Source: Deltaproteobacteria bacterium (GTDB taxonomy: Bacteria; Desulfobacterota; BSN033; UBA1163). From it: a stretch of 7,678 bases of DNA. Below are positions 1 to 7,419 of this stretch, piece after piece (the stretch's first letter is position 1; each line of letters starts with the position of its first letter). A program made the translations under genes and the position numbers. The notes under the pieces were generated by a model. It was given only the letters and a program-made list of their open reading frames with translations, ran no database searches and was not told the DNA's origin. The stretch is from the NCBI GenBank assembly GCA_016875155.1, contig VGSD01000126.1, forward strand, positions 1 through 7,678, in the 5' to 3' direction.

Positions 1-834
1 CTCGATTGCATCCAGAAACCGCTCTTCACCACGCCAGAAGGGAAAATTCCCGAGCCTTTTAGGTAAAGCGGCAGGCGCCAGTGGGATCAGCGCTCCCCCA
101 AGCAAATCATCAGACACGCTGCCACCCGACCAAAACTTAGATACATCTGAAGTCAGGGGCTCAGACAAAGGGGCCTTTTCTTCTTCCTTATGGATGAAGC
201 GAGGTTTATGCTTAGCGCTCTTGGTGGTTATTTTATCGCCGGTCTGATCCAGAAGCCCGACCAATTCCTCCCTGCTCATCCCGCGCAGTTTGAAGATCAG
301 GAATGGATCACGGTCGAACTCTTCCCCCAGCAGGTAGTAGGCCGCCGCAATATGTTTGCAGGGATTTGACCAATCAGGGCAGGAGCAGTCTGTCTTCAGG
401 TCTCTCAGCCTCTCCGGGAAGAGTGACAGCCCCGCTCCTTTAAACGCCTTTTCTATATCCTCGGGCATCTGGCCGGCCAGGAGTTTTGCCAAAAAGATGG
501 CCTGATGAGATAACGCTTTGGCCAGCTTCCGCCAATCAGTCGCTGACAGGGCCTTGATATGGATTTTAATATCATAGGGTTTGGACCGGGACCCCTGAAC
601 TTTTGCCTTAACTTCCCCCTTTTCGATCTCAATGGAGAGAACCTGGCCATTTCTGGCATAGGAACGCCCCCTCCCCAATCTCGCTCCGATGTTAAAGCTC
701 TCCAGCACTGCGATCCAACGTCTGGCCCACCAGCTCTCACCGAAACCGCCCCTCTTGGACTGCGCCTTAATCCCTCCCTTAACGGGACGGGGTATGGAAG
801 GCCTGAAATAATCGTAGTATCCCCACCGTCTCAT
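1..834 (-). CDS. SWIM zinc-finger protein, 3' end beyond the window
   Basis: This frame is open without a stop from the ATG at 834-832 to the window edge, giving 278 residues of a longer protein. Near the middle is a SWIM zinc-binding motif, CxCx6CxH: Cys150, Cys152, Cys159 and His161, in the context CSCPDWSNPCKHIAA. The N-terminal part carries the block usual for this family: an SWWARRW segment (about 35-41), then GRGRSYARNGQVLSIEIE (about 55-72), then VQGSRSKPY. SWIM domains bind DNA or protein partners. Bacterial SWIM proteins of this type are repeatedly encoded beside SNF2 ATPases (compare B. subtilis ywqB next to ywqA). Here the start lies one base after the SNF2 stop, so the two are almost certainly co-transcribed and translationally coupled. 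The protein is likely cytoplasmic, a DNA- or partner-binding accessory of the helicase. After the SWIM motif comes a less conserved, charged linker (about 200-245). Identification is secure; the biochemical role is not known. Confidence 0.93.
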   Translation of the reverse strand, partial: MRRWGYYDYFRPSIPRPVKGGIKAQSKRGGFGESWWARRWIAVLESFNIGARLGRGRSYARNGQVLSIEIEKGEVKAKVQGSRSKPYDIKIHIKALSATDWRKLAKALSHQAIFLAKLLAGQMPEDIEKAFKGAGLSLFPERLRDLKTDCSCPDWSNPCKHIAAAYYLLGEEFDRDPFLIFKLRGMSREELVGLLDQTGDKITTKSAKHKPRFIHKEEEKAPLSEPLTSDVSKFWSGGSVSDDLLGGALIPLAPAALPKRLGNFPFWRGEERFLDAIE

Positions 835-835
835 A

Positions 836-3800
836 TTATTCTCCTACCGCTTCCCTTCTCAGGGCGAAGAGGTCTTTCAGCTCCGCGGTCGAAAGCTCGG
901 TCAACCAGCCCTCGCCTGTTCCAATCACTCCCTCGGCGATCTCTTTTTTCCGCTCGATCATCTCATCGATTTTTTCCTCCAGCGTCCCTGCACAAAGAAA
1001 TTTGTGAACCTGGACGTTCTTCGTCTGACCGATTCGAAATGCCCGATCAGTCGCTTGATTCTCCACGGCCGGATTCCACCAGCGGTCAAAGTGAACGACA
1101 CGGCTGGCCCGTGTCAGGTTCAAGCCGGTGCCGCCCGCCTTGAGCGAGAGGATAAAGATATGAGGACCATCCTCATCGCTCTGGAAGCGCTCAATCATGC
1201 GATCCCTTTTTTCCCTCGGAACAGCGCCATACAGAAAGAGCGCCTCCTGTCCGAATGTTTCCTGCAGGTGTCGCCGGAGGATCTCGCCCATCTCGGCAAA
1301 CTGTGAAAAGACCAATGCCCGATCTCCCACCTCTAACATTTCTTCTATCATTTCGGTCAAACGGGTCAGCTTCCCGGATCGCCCAGGGATGGGGGAATGG
1401 TCACCCAAGAACTGCGCTGGATGGTTGCAAATCTGTTTGAGCTTCGATAAGGTCGCCAGGACCATGCCTTTCCGCTGTATCCCCTCAGTGGAATCAATGG
1501 TCTCGAGGGTCTCTTTCACAACGGCTTCATAGAGAGATGCCTGCTCCTTGGTCAGTGTGCAAAAGACCTTCATCTCCATCTTTTCAGGGAGGTCGGCAAT
1601 GACGGACTTGTCGGTTTTTAGCCGTCGCAGGATGAAAGGTCCGGTCAACCGTTTTAACTGCTCCACGGCTTCCGGGTCGCGGCCTGCCTGGATGGGAACA
1701 AAGAATCTCTTTTTGAACTCGGTCTGTGTACCGAGGAAGTTAGGGTTAAGGAACTCCATAATCGACCAGAGATCGCCGACATTATTCTCCACAGGCGTGC
1801 CGGTGAGGGCGATGCGATAGTCTCCCTTAAAAGCCCGCGCAGCTTTTGACTGTTTCGTCTCCGGGTTCTTGATGTTCTGAGCTTCGTCGAGCACCACGCC
1901 GGCCCACGGAACCTCTTTTAGGGTCTCGAAATCTCTGTGCACCAGCGCATAGCTGGAGATGACAATGGCCTGCTTCAGGGCGATTTTTTTGAATTCTTTT
2001 CCTTTCGTCCTTGTAATGCCGTGGTGCACCATGACAGGAAGTTCTGGCGTGAATCGGGAAGCTTCCTTCTGCCAGTTACTGACAACGGATGTGGGACAGA
2101 CCAGAAGCACCGGCCGTTTTGTGTCCAACTGCCAATCCCTTTGAATGAGGGCCAGGGTCTGGATCGTTTTGCCCAGCCCCATATCGTCCGCCAAGCATGC
2201 GCCAAGGCCCCACTGTCTTAGGAAACTCAGCCAAGAATAGCCACGCACCTGGTAGGGCCTCAGTGTCCCCTGGAAACCTTGCGGAGATGTCAGTTCTTCA
2301 AAAGTGCGATGCCCTTCGATCTTTGTTAAGAAGTCGGCAATCCAGCCCGTTGCTGTGATTCCCTCAAAAGCAACGTTGCCCAAAATCTTTTTGGCGCCAA
2401 GGGCCATCTGGATTATTTCACGGACTGTGGCCTGGCCTTCGGCTTTCTTCTTCCAGAATTCGAGCGCCGCCTTTATCTCCTCAGCGTTTATCTGCACCCA
2501 CTGGCCACGTATCTTAATCAGGGGAGCTTTAAGCTTTACCAGGGCCTGGAGTTCCTCGAAAGAAAGCTTCTCCTTGCCAAGGGCCAATTCCCAATCGAAT
2601 TGAACCAATTGATCGAGCGAAAGTCCGCTGCTCCCTTGCATCTTTGGAGTCTTCACATTGGCTCGGGCAGTCAGGTGAAGCTTTGTCCCTTTGTGCGTCC
2701 ACCAGGCAGGAAGCATCATGCCAAAGCCTGCCTGCTCTAAGGCCAATGCCTTTTCAGTGAGGAATTCATAAGCGCCGGTGGCGTCAAGTTCGTAACCTCC
2801 TGGTGTAGACATCTTCAAGCTGGCCTCAATGCGGGGGCAGATCCCCAATGCCTGGCCCAGGGACAATAATAGATGCTCGCGTGCGTTGAACCTGCCAATT
2901 GAAGAAAAGACGCTCTTTAGCGCCGCCTGGTCTTTTGAACTCCATACATTTTCGGCCGTTATGAGCAGACTCGGATCATGGGCCGCCTGCAGTAAGTAGC
3001 GAACATACCAGGGACTGATTGGCTCCTTCGTAGACAAGCCATCTCCCAGACAAGGCTTGTCGCCATTTCCATCATCTTTGGGTTCCTCAAGGCGGAAACA
3101 GAGTCGGAAGGGAGCAGCGGCTGAGATGGATATTGGGCGTTGCCACTCCTCGACTTGAGCGGCAAACTGGGCTAATTCCGCTGAGACGCCTTCCATAGCA
3201 CCATCGGGTGAGCGCAGTTTATGAAGCCACTGATCATGAAGGCTGTTATAGGCGCATGGTTTCTTTTTGCGTTGACTGTCTGGCAAAGGTGCGGGTTTTA
3301 AACCTGCCCTTACCGGACTAATTGAGGAGCGGACGAGATGATCGACGGTCTCATCGATGAAACCAGAGAGCACAGAAATCGAAGATGGAGATGGAGGGGT
3401 AGAGAGAGGAACGTCACGTTTTTTCTCTTCACGAGCCAGCGCTCGCGAGACTGCCGGCATGGTTTGACCGAGTTTCGATAGACGTTCAGCGTTAAGTCCT
3501 GAAAAGACCGCTTTCCATCGAGCTAAATAGATTCCATTATCTTCGGTCATTCCGGGAAGAAACTCCTGCTTTGCCACAAGGGCTCCTGCAAAGCGCAAGG
3601 CCGTCGTCCAGAAAGCAATGTCTTTGCCCACGATGACGCCCGGTGACAGCGTCTGTTTGCCCACGCAGGCGCAGAGGAATTCCACAACTTGTTTCGTAGA
3701 AAAACGAAGGGCTGTGACGATCCATGGAGCCAGGATGTTTTTTGCATCGCCTTCAGGTGTTTCAGCAATCAACGGACTGGAGGGAACCGGCTGCTTGTCT

Positions 3801-4051
3801 ACTGTAGGCAGCCAGGCGATCATTGTCTCAGTGAACTTCTTGCTCTCTTTGAAACTGAGTCCGGCTTCTTTAAGGGCAGCGGAAAGTTTCTCCGTCCCGG
3901 CATTGTAAGGAAGGGGTTTCGAAAAAGAGGAGGCGGATCCAGAGTCATCCTTGCGCCGCGACTTTTTGTCTAAAGGGGGTTTCTGTTCTACAGGAGTTTC
4001 TCCCCAGAGAAAGAATTGTCCCTCAAGAACCCCCGCATGCAAAACAATCAT
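836..4051 (-). CDS. SNF2-family DNA helicase/ATPase (HelZ/YwqA type)
   Basis: A 1071-residue SNF2 (Swi2/Snf2) superfamily 2 ATPase, predicted to be a DNA translocase that remodels protein-DNA complexes. Numbering here is from the ATG at 4051. The N-terminal 400 or so residues are family-specific and poorly conserved. A region around 430-560 (including MMLPAWW at 445-451) matches the DUF3670 domain that precedes the ATPase core in this bacterial branch. The core motifs are all intact: motif I ADDMGLGKT with Lys628 and Thr629; motif II DEAQ at 722-725; motif III TGTP from Thr750; and motifs V-VI, SLKAGGTGLNL then QATDRAFRIGQ at 999-1009. A GTG codon 12 bases upstream (4063) extends the frame. 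I prefer the ATG because MIVLHAGVLEG...LWGE is the usual start of the family and because GAGGG at 4067-4063 can serve the ATG but abuts the GTG. It is followed by the SWIM gene and preceded by a 197-bp gap. Residues 245-257 are encoded by a palindromic repeat (listed separately). Family assignment is firm; the cellular role is uncertain. Confidence 0.95.
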   Translation of the reverse strand: MIVLHAGVLEGQFFLWGETPVEQKPPLDKKSRRKDDSGSASSFSKPLPYNAGTEKLSAALKEAGLSFKESKKFTETMIAWLPTVDKQPVPSSPLIAETPEGDAKNILAPWIVTALRFSTKQVVEFLCACVGKQTLSPGVIVGKDIAFWTTALRFAGALVAKQEFLPGMTEDNGIYLARWKAVFSGLNAERLSKLGQTMPAVSRALAREEKKRDVPLSTPPSPSSISVLSGFIDETVDHLVRSSISPVRAGLKPAPLPDSQRKKKPCAYNSLHDQWLHKLRSPDGAMEGVSAELAQFAAQVEEWQRPISISAAAPFRLCFRLEEPKDDGNGDKPCLGDGLSTKEPISPWYVRYLLQAAHDPSLLITAENVWSSKDQAALKSVFSSIGRFNAREHLLLSLGQALGICPRIEASLKMSTPGGYELDATGAYEFLTEKALALEQAGFGMMLPAWWTHKGTKLHLTARANVKTPKMQGSSGLSLDQLVQFDWELALGKEKLSFEELQALVKLKAPLIKIRGQWVQINAEEIKAALEFWKKKAEGQATVREIIQMALGAKKILGNVAFEGITATGWIADFLTKIEGHRTFEELTSPQGFQGTLRPYQVRGYSWLSFLRQWGLGACLADDMGLGKTIQTLALIQRDWQLDTKRPVLLVCPTSVVSNWQKEASRFTPELPVMVHHGITRTKGKEFKKIALKQAIVISSYALVHRDFETLKEVPWAGVVLDEAQNIKNPETKQSKAARAFKGDYRIALTGTPVENNVGDLWSIMEFLNPNFLGTQTEFKKRFFVPIQAGRDPEAVEQLKRLTGPFILRRLKTDKSVIADLPEKMEMKVFCTLTKEQASLYEAVVKETLETIDSTEGIQRKGMVLATLSKLKQICNHPAQFLGDHSPIPGRSGKLTRLTEMIEEMLEVGDRALVFSQFAEMGEILRRHLQETFGQEALFLYGAVPREKRDRMIERFQSDEDGPHIFILSLKAGGTGLNLTRASRVVHFDRWWNPAVENQATDRAFRIGQTKNVQVHKFLCAGTLEEKIDEMIERKKEIAEGVIGTGEGWLTELSTAELKDLFALRREAVGE
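841..845 (-). promoter_or_regulatory. Ribosome binding site of the SWIM gene
   Basis: The minus strand reads AGGAG, followed by six bases and then the ATG at 834. It lies inside the last codons of the SNF2 gene. This is a near-ideal Shine-Dalgarno sequence and spacing. It fixes the SWIM start codon and supports translational coupling to the gene before it. Confidence 0.85.
3286..3312. repeat. Palindromic repeat inserted in frame inside the SNF2 gene
   Basis: An imperfect inverted repeat: arms 3286-3298 and 3300-3312 pair at 11 of 13 positions around one central base. On the minus strand it encodes VRAGLKPAP (residues 247-255) in a linker rich in Pro and Lys, ahead of the DUF3670 region. From general knowledge, GTAGGGGCAGGTTT-type palindromes are dispersed in many environmental bacterial genomes and yield the peptide RAGLKPAP when they fall in genes. 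I infer that a dispersed element has landed here without breaking the reading frame. The alternative is a chance palindrome in a Pro/Lys linker. Confidence 0.55.
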
Positions 4052-4062
4052 GATAAAATGCA

Positions 4063-4067
4063 CCCTC
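4063..4067 (-). promoter_or_regulatory. Probable ribosome binding site of the SNF2 gene
   Basis: GAGGG on the minus strand, 11 bases before the ATG at 4051 and directly touching the alternative GTG at 4063. The spacing is a little long for the ATG but impossible for the GTG. The site therefore favours the ATG start. Confidence 0.5.
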
Positions 4068-4113
4068 GCTGATCTGAAAAGTTATTAGTCACTCCAAAAT
4101 TGTGTAGACACTT

Positions 4114-4134
4114 CCCCTCTTTGGAAAAGAGGGG
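4114..4134. repeat. Strong intergenic palindrome, likely dispersed repeat
   Basis: CCCCTCTTT at 4114-4122 and its exact complement AAAGAGGGG at 4126-4134, separated by GGA, form a perfect 9-bp stem with a 3-base loop. It lies between the restriction gene and SNF2. No run of T follows the stem on either strand, so a classical intrinsic terminator is not supported. The flanking text (TCAGGGGAGATTTTC) resembles C/G-rich repeats scattered between genes in many Desulfobacterota and related genomes. That resemblance is from memory and could not be checked here. In RNA from either strand it would form a stable hairpin, which could protect or attenuate a transcript. Confidence 0.6.
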
Positions 4135-4230
4135 TCAGGGGAGATTTTCGGAAGAATATGTCTATCAATTATGGACTCATTAGTAACACTCCGAGCAAAC
4201 TGCTTTTTCCTCAAGATAGAAAGCCATCCC

Positions 4231-4236
4231 ATTATA
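4231..4236 (-). promoter_or_regulatory. Candidate -10 element for the SNF2-SWIM operon
   Basis: A perfect TATAAT on the minus strand, 13 bases past the stop codon of the restriction gene. No good -35 sits at the right distance (ATCGTT with a 17-base spacer is poor). If it is used, the transcript would start near 4224 with a 5' leader of roughly 170 bases containing the 4114-4134 hairpin. The support is a single hexamer in AT-rich DNA, so this is tentative. The operon could instead be read through from the restriction gene. Confidence 0.25.
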
Positions 4237-4248
4237 GTCAGTCTCCAT

Positions 4249-7200
4249 TTAGAAACGATGGATTTCCTCGATTAACTTTTTTTCCTTTTCAGTTATTCCA
4301 TACAAGTCATACACCCGCTCGTCGATCTCGCGGTCTGTCTTTTCAATCTGTCTCTTGAGTTGCTCAAGTTCATGGCCTTCGGCTTTTTGCTCCCGTTTTC
4401 GTAAACCGAGCATCACATCCACCAGCTTCACCAAGTCATCGTGTTGTTTTGTTTCTGTGGTATTGTTGAAGTCAATGCCTCTGATTGGAAGTTGCTCAAT
4501 GTATTGGCGATTGTAAGCAAAGAAGCCTCCACGGAAAGGCGTGCTGTTTTTCTGAAGGTAAAAATCGAGAAGTCTGCTATTGAGGAGCGCTGTCACATAG
4601 AATGGATGAAGCTTTACGTCTTTCTTTAATATGATTCCGTAGCCACCTCCGCCTCCACCTCCACTGCCTACAAAGTAATACTCGCCATTTATATCACAAG
4701 TGAAAGACGCTTTCCTGGCAATGGAGGGAGTCAGAATTTTAGGCTGATCAAACTCAGCAAGATTTTGCGTTCTGCTAAAGGCATACCACCGTGGCCCATG
4801 CCACTTACCGCCTTCTCGGCTCTCTAATACCTTCCTATTCAACTTTAAGTACTCCCAACATTTAGGGAAAGTTTCTTCAAACTCTTTTGTGGGAATTAAA
4901 GAAGCATTTTTCTTCTCAACTTGATAAGGGAAAATGACATAACGGGTCGGTTCAACAATGCTGTATCGGCGTATATCAAGCGATCCCTTGAGAAGGGGTT
5001 TTAGGATTTGTTTCTCAATTTGGTGAACTGTATTCGTTCCTGGAGAGAAGATACGGATAACTTTGCCAATCGTTGTCACTTCTTTTTTCTCCAAGATAAA
5101 TACCTTGTCAGCACCAGTAATCAACCCTTGGAAAATCTTGTCACAAAGGTCTCCCAGTGTCGGCCAAACTGACTTTATCTTCTCAATAAGCGCAGCCTCC
5201 TCGCCAAAGCTAAAACTCCAAGGGGCTTCTGTGACTTGCTTCTTAAGTATCTTTCCAACCCGCATCCGGTCGTCGTGGTATTCTTCATGTTCGCGGATAA
5301 TCCGGAGTTGCTTTTCCGGATCATCAAGCTTGGCAACTTCGGAATACTTGAAAGCCCTGTCCTTCCCCTTTTGGAGAAAAAGGAGGCAAGTGTAGGTGCT
5401 TGCCTGTTCGAAGATTTGATTATCCCGAAAATTGACGACTTCCATGAGCGCATTTTTCTCAGCGATGAGCTTTCGAAGCCCCTGCCCATAAGCAGCCTGA
5501 AAGAACTTGTGAGGGAGGATGAAGCCAAGGATGCCGCCTGGTTTAAGGAGTTGCAACCCCCTTTCAACAAAAAGGGTGTAGATGTCGTAATTGCCGGTAG
5601 CCGATACGAAATGCTTCCCGAAAAAATTAACCTGGTCTTTGGAAAGGGTCTGGATGCGGACATAGGGCGGATTGCCGATGATGATATCAAATCCGCCTTC
5701 ACCTGAAACAATCTTTCGGAATTGGGTTTCCCAATCAAAGGGGTTGGTTTTGATCCAGTCTTCTTTAAAAAAACTCTGGAGTTTAAGCACATCCGCCGAA
5801 ATCAGACTGTTCCCGCACTTGATGTTATGGTCGAGGGTCGGCAATACTGCCCTTCCCGGAATGATGCCATGTTCTCCTTCAAGCATCCTGAGCATCAGGG
5901 AAAGCCGGGTCACTTCCACGGCCTGTTCATCCAAATCTACTCCAAAGAGGTGGTTGAGGACAACCTTCCGTTTGTCAAAGACATTCAGCTCCCAGCGTGT
6001 CTCTTGTGCCCCTTCGTCAAACGAAAACTGGGCTTGATCCTCATAGACTTTGGCCATAGCCTTTTGCCGTTTCTCCCAAGCCTCTTTTTTAAGGCTCTGG
6101 TAGTAGATTTCCAGTTCTTTATACGCCCGAATAAGGAAAGACCCGGACCCACAAGCGGGGTCTAAGATTCTTAGGGTTTGAATCTCCTTAGGTTTTCGCT
6201 CAGAGAGGAATCGGCCAACCGTATTCTTCACAATGTAATTGACAATATATTCCGGTGTATAAAAGATGCCGCCGGCCTTTCGAACTTCCGGTTTCGGCTC
6301 GTACTTGACCCGCTTCTCGGTAAGCCTGGGCACAAAACCAAGGTATTGTTCATAGATGTTGCCAAGCACCTCAACACCGATGACATCAAAAAGATAAGGA
6401 TCATAGGTTTCCAACATGATCTCTTTTAGAACAGGAAAATCAATCGCAAGGTCTTCACAGGCATGCTCATCAAACAGTTCGCTATTAAAATCCCTGTCGT
6501 AACGGCGGAACAGGGACTTAAGGGCTGGCATGAATGCCGTGCCAATATCATCACGCCGCTGGGCCACCATCTCCTGCAACTTTTCTCCATAGGTTAGCTC
6601 CCTGTCCTCACAGGAACGGATGAAGATGATCCGGTCAAGGATTCGCTGGACGTTTTCCTTAAGCTGTGCTTCTGTCATGTCAGGATGATTTTTATAGATA
6701 TTTTTGGCCAGAAGTTCACGCCACCGCTTCATGTCCTCAAGGATTTCCTTATCCACTGGACGACGTAAACGATCAAGCTTTTTCGAGAGAAGAGACCGGT
6801 CCAGCAGGCCGGACTCCACAGATTCTTTAGAGAGAAACCATAAGTCGTCAAACCTTTCTAAAAAGCGATCATAGGTGAGATCCATTCTAATGCCCGCCTC
6901 AAGGTTTCTCTTATTGGGCCGGATGGTAACGTCGAAAAGTCGAAGTTCCTGGAAATCGGTTAGAAGCACCCACGGCACGGACCGCTTGTTGTAACCGTAA
7001 GTGATGGCCTGGGAAATCGCTTCTGGTTTGGTGAGCTTAATTCGCGGAGGTTTTGCTTCGATGTAGATCTTTGGAGAACCTTTGATCTTAAGTGAGTAAT
7101 CGACACGGCCTGCTGAGATTTTTTCTTCAAGTCCAACTTCGTTCCGATCCTGTGTGTTCCATCCCAACGCCTGAAGCAACGGTTCAATAAAACCCGTCTT

Positions 7201-7320
7201 CGTCTCGGATTCATTATACTGGGCAATTACGCCGGAGACCTGTTCCCGTTGGAACTTCTCAACAAGACTCTGAATCTTTTCTCGTGCTCTGGACTGTTCC
7301 ATAGCTGGTAATATTTGCAT
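4249..7320 (-). CDS. Type IIG restriction-modification enzyme (Eco57I-like fused nuclease and adenine methylase)
   Basis: A 1023-residue single chain that should both cut and N6-adenine-methylate DNA, a normal length for Type IIG enzymes. The N-terminal nuclease domain has the PD-(D/E)xK layout: Glu46 in FIEPLLQALGW, Asp74 in GRVDYSL, Glu88 and Lys90 in YIEAK, and a QAITY motif at 104-108, as in the HsdR N-terminal family. A helical connector follows. Then comes the methylase, with motif I DPACGSGSF at 387-395 and catalytic motif IV NPPY at 550-553, in gamma-class order. From about 700 on is a TaqI/Eco57I-type target recognition region. It contains seven consecutive glycines (887-893) and ends in a charged helix (about 973-998) and VYDLYGI. 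No separate specificity or restriction subunit is needed, and none is nearby. A second ATG at 7302 (residue 7) is a possible start; neither has a Shine-Dalgarno sequence. All catalytic residues are present, so it is probably active. Its recognition sequence cannot be read from the sequence. Confidence 0.93.
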   Translation of the reverse strand: MQILPAMEQSRAREKIQSLVEKFQREQVSGVIAQYNESETKTGFIEPLLQALGWNTQDRNEVGLEEKISAGRVDYSLKIKGSPKIYIEAKPPRIKLTKPEAISQAITYGYNKRSVPWVLLTDFQELRLFDVTIRPNKRNLEAGIRMDLTYDRFLERFDDLWFLSKESVESGLLDRSLLSKKLDRLRRPVDKEILEDMKRWRELLAKNIYKNHPDMTEAQLKENVQRILDRIIFIRSCEDRELTYGEKLQEMVAQRRDDIGTAFMPALKSLFRRYDRDFNSELFDEHACEDLAIDFPVLKEIMLETYDPYLFDVIGVEVLGNIYEQYLGFVPRLTEKRVKYEPKPEVRKAGGIFYTPEYIVNYIVKNTVGRFLSERKPKEIQTLRILDPACGSGSFLIRAYKELEIYYQSLKKEAWEKRQKAMAKVYEDQAQFSFDEGAQETRWELNVFDKRKVVLNHLFGVDLDEQAVEVTRLSLMLRMLEGEHGIIPGRAVLPTLDHNIKCGNSLISADVLKLQSFFKEDWIKTNPFDWETQFRKIVSGEGGFDIIIGNPPYVRIQTLSKDQVNFFGKHFVSATGNYDIYTLFVERGLQLLKPGGILGFILPHKFFQAAYGQGLRKLIAEKNALMEVVNFRDNQIFEQASTYTCLLFLQKGKDRAFKYSEVAKLDDPEKQLRIIREHEEYHDDRMRVGKILKKQVTEAPWSFSFGEEAALIEKIKSVWPTLGDLCDKIFQGLITGADKVFILEKKEVTTIGKVIRIFSPGTNTVHQIEKQILKPLLKGSLDIRRYSIVEPTRYVIFPYQVEKKNASLIPTKEFEETFPKCWEYLKLNRKVLESREGGKWHGPRWYAFSRTQNLAEFDQPKILTPSIARKASFTCDINGEYYFVGSGGGGGGGYGIILKKDVKLHPFYVTALLNSRLLDFYLQKNSTPFRGGFFAYNRQYIEQLPIRGIDFNNTTETKQHDDLVKLVDVMLGLRKREQKAEGHELEQLKRQIEKTDREIDERVYDLYGITEKEKKLIEEIHRF

Positions 7321-7334
7321 TAAAATATGGAGGG

Positions 7335-7363
7335 ATCATAGCAATTCTCAATGGAGAAATCAA
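7335..7363 (-). promoter_or_regulatory. Sigma-70 type promoter of the restriction-modification gene
   Basis: On the minus strand, TTGATT (7363-7358) and TATGAT (7340-7335) are separated by exactly 17 bases. A TG sits one base before the -10, giving the extended form TGCTATGAT. Transcription would begin near the A at 7328, leaving about 8 untranslated bases before the ATG at 7320, with no Shine-Dalgarno sequence. An inverted repeat TTCTC-AATG-GAGAA (7345-7358) fills the spacer, a common place for a repressor to bind. Confidence 0.65.
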
Positions 7364-7371
7364 TGAGTGAG

Positions 7372-7383
7372 ATGAAGCTTCAT
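7372..7383. promoter_or_regulatory. Perfect 12-bp palindrome, candidate shared operator
   Basis: ATGAAGCTTCAT is a perfect palindrome. It lies 8 bases from the -35 of the restriction gene and 7 bases from the -35 of the rightward small gene, so its centre is midway between the two divergent promoters. The position suits a dimeric regulator acting on both genes. No regulator gene is identified in the window; the 67-residue protein is the nearest candidate. Palindromicity and position are seen; function is inferred. Confidence 0.4.
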
Positions 7384-7390
7384 TTTTAGG

Positions 7391-7419
7391 TTCAAATTTC
7401 GTTTTTAATATGGTATGAT
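7391..7419 (+). promoter_or_regulatory. Sigma-70 type promoter of the small rightward gene pair
   Basis: TTCAAA (7391-7396, four of six consensus bases) and TATGAT (7414-7419) are separated by 17 bases. The extended -10 is TGGTATGAT. The -10 ends only eight bases before the ATG at 7428, so transcription should begin at or within three bases of the start codon. The mRNA would be leaderless. Confidence 0.6.

Noticed and set aside
453..740. A 95-codon minus-strand frame within the SWIM gene
   Set aside because: The neighbouring frame, open from 834 to the window edge, contains the SWIM CxCx6CxH motif and the family's N-terminal block, so this one is a shadow.
559..1143. A 194-codon open frame on the plus strand
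   Set aside because: It lies opposite the SWIM start and the SNF2 C-terminus, both clearly coding on the minus strand. Its translation is rich in Ser, Pro and Arg with no recognisable domain, typical of a shadow frame.
4052..4063. GTG start for SNF2, adding four residues
   Set aside because: The purine-rich GAGG directly touches this GTG with no spacing. The ATG at 4051 matches the usual family N-terminus and has an acceptable ribosome binding site.
4114..4140. Intrinsic terminator for the restriction gene
   Set aside because: The hairpin is strong, but no T-tract follows it in either direction, so it is recorded as a palindromic repeat instead.
5175..5792. A 205-codon minus-strand frame inside the restriction gene
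   Set aside because: It overlaps the methylase region (with NPPY) in another frame and has a Ser/Leu/Arg-rich composition without any motif. The main frame carries the conserved motifs.
5236..6165. Two plus-strand frames (156 and 147 codons) antisense to the methylase
   Set aside because: Both are complementary to conserved methylase sequence. Neither has a ribosome binding site or a recognisable domain.
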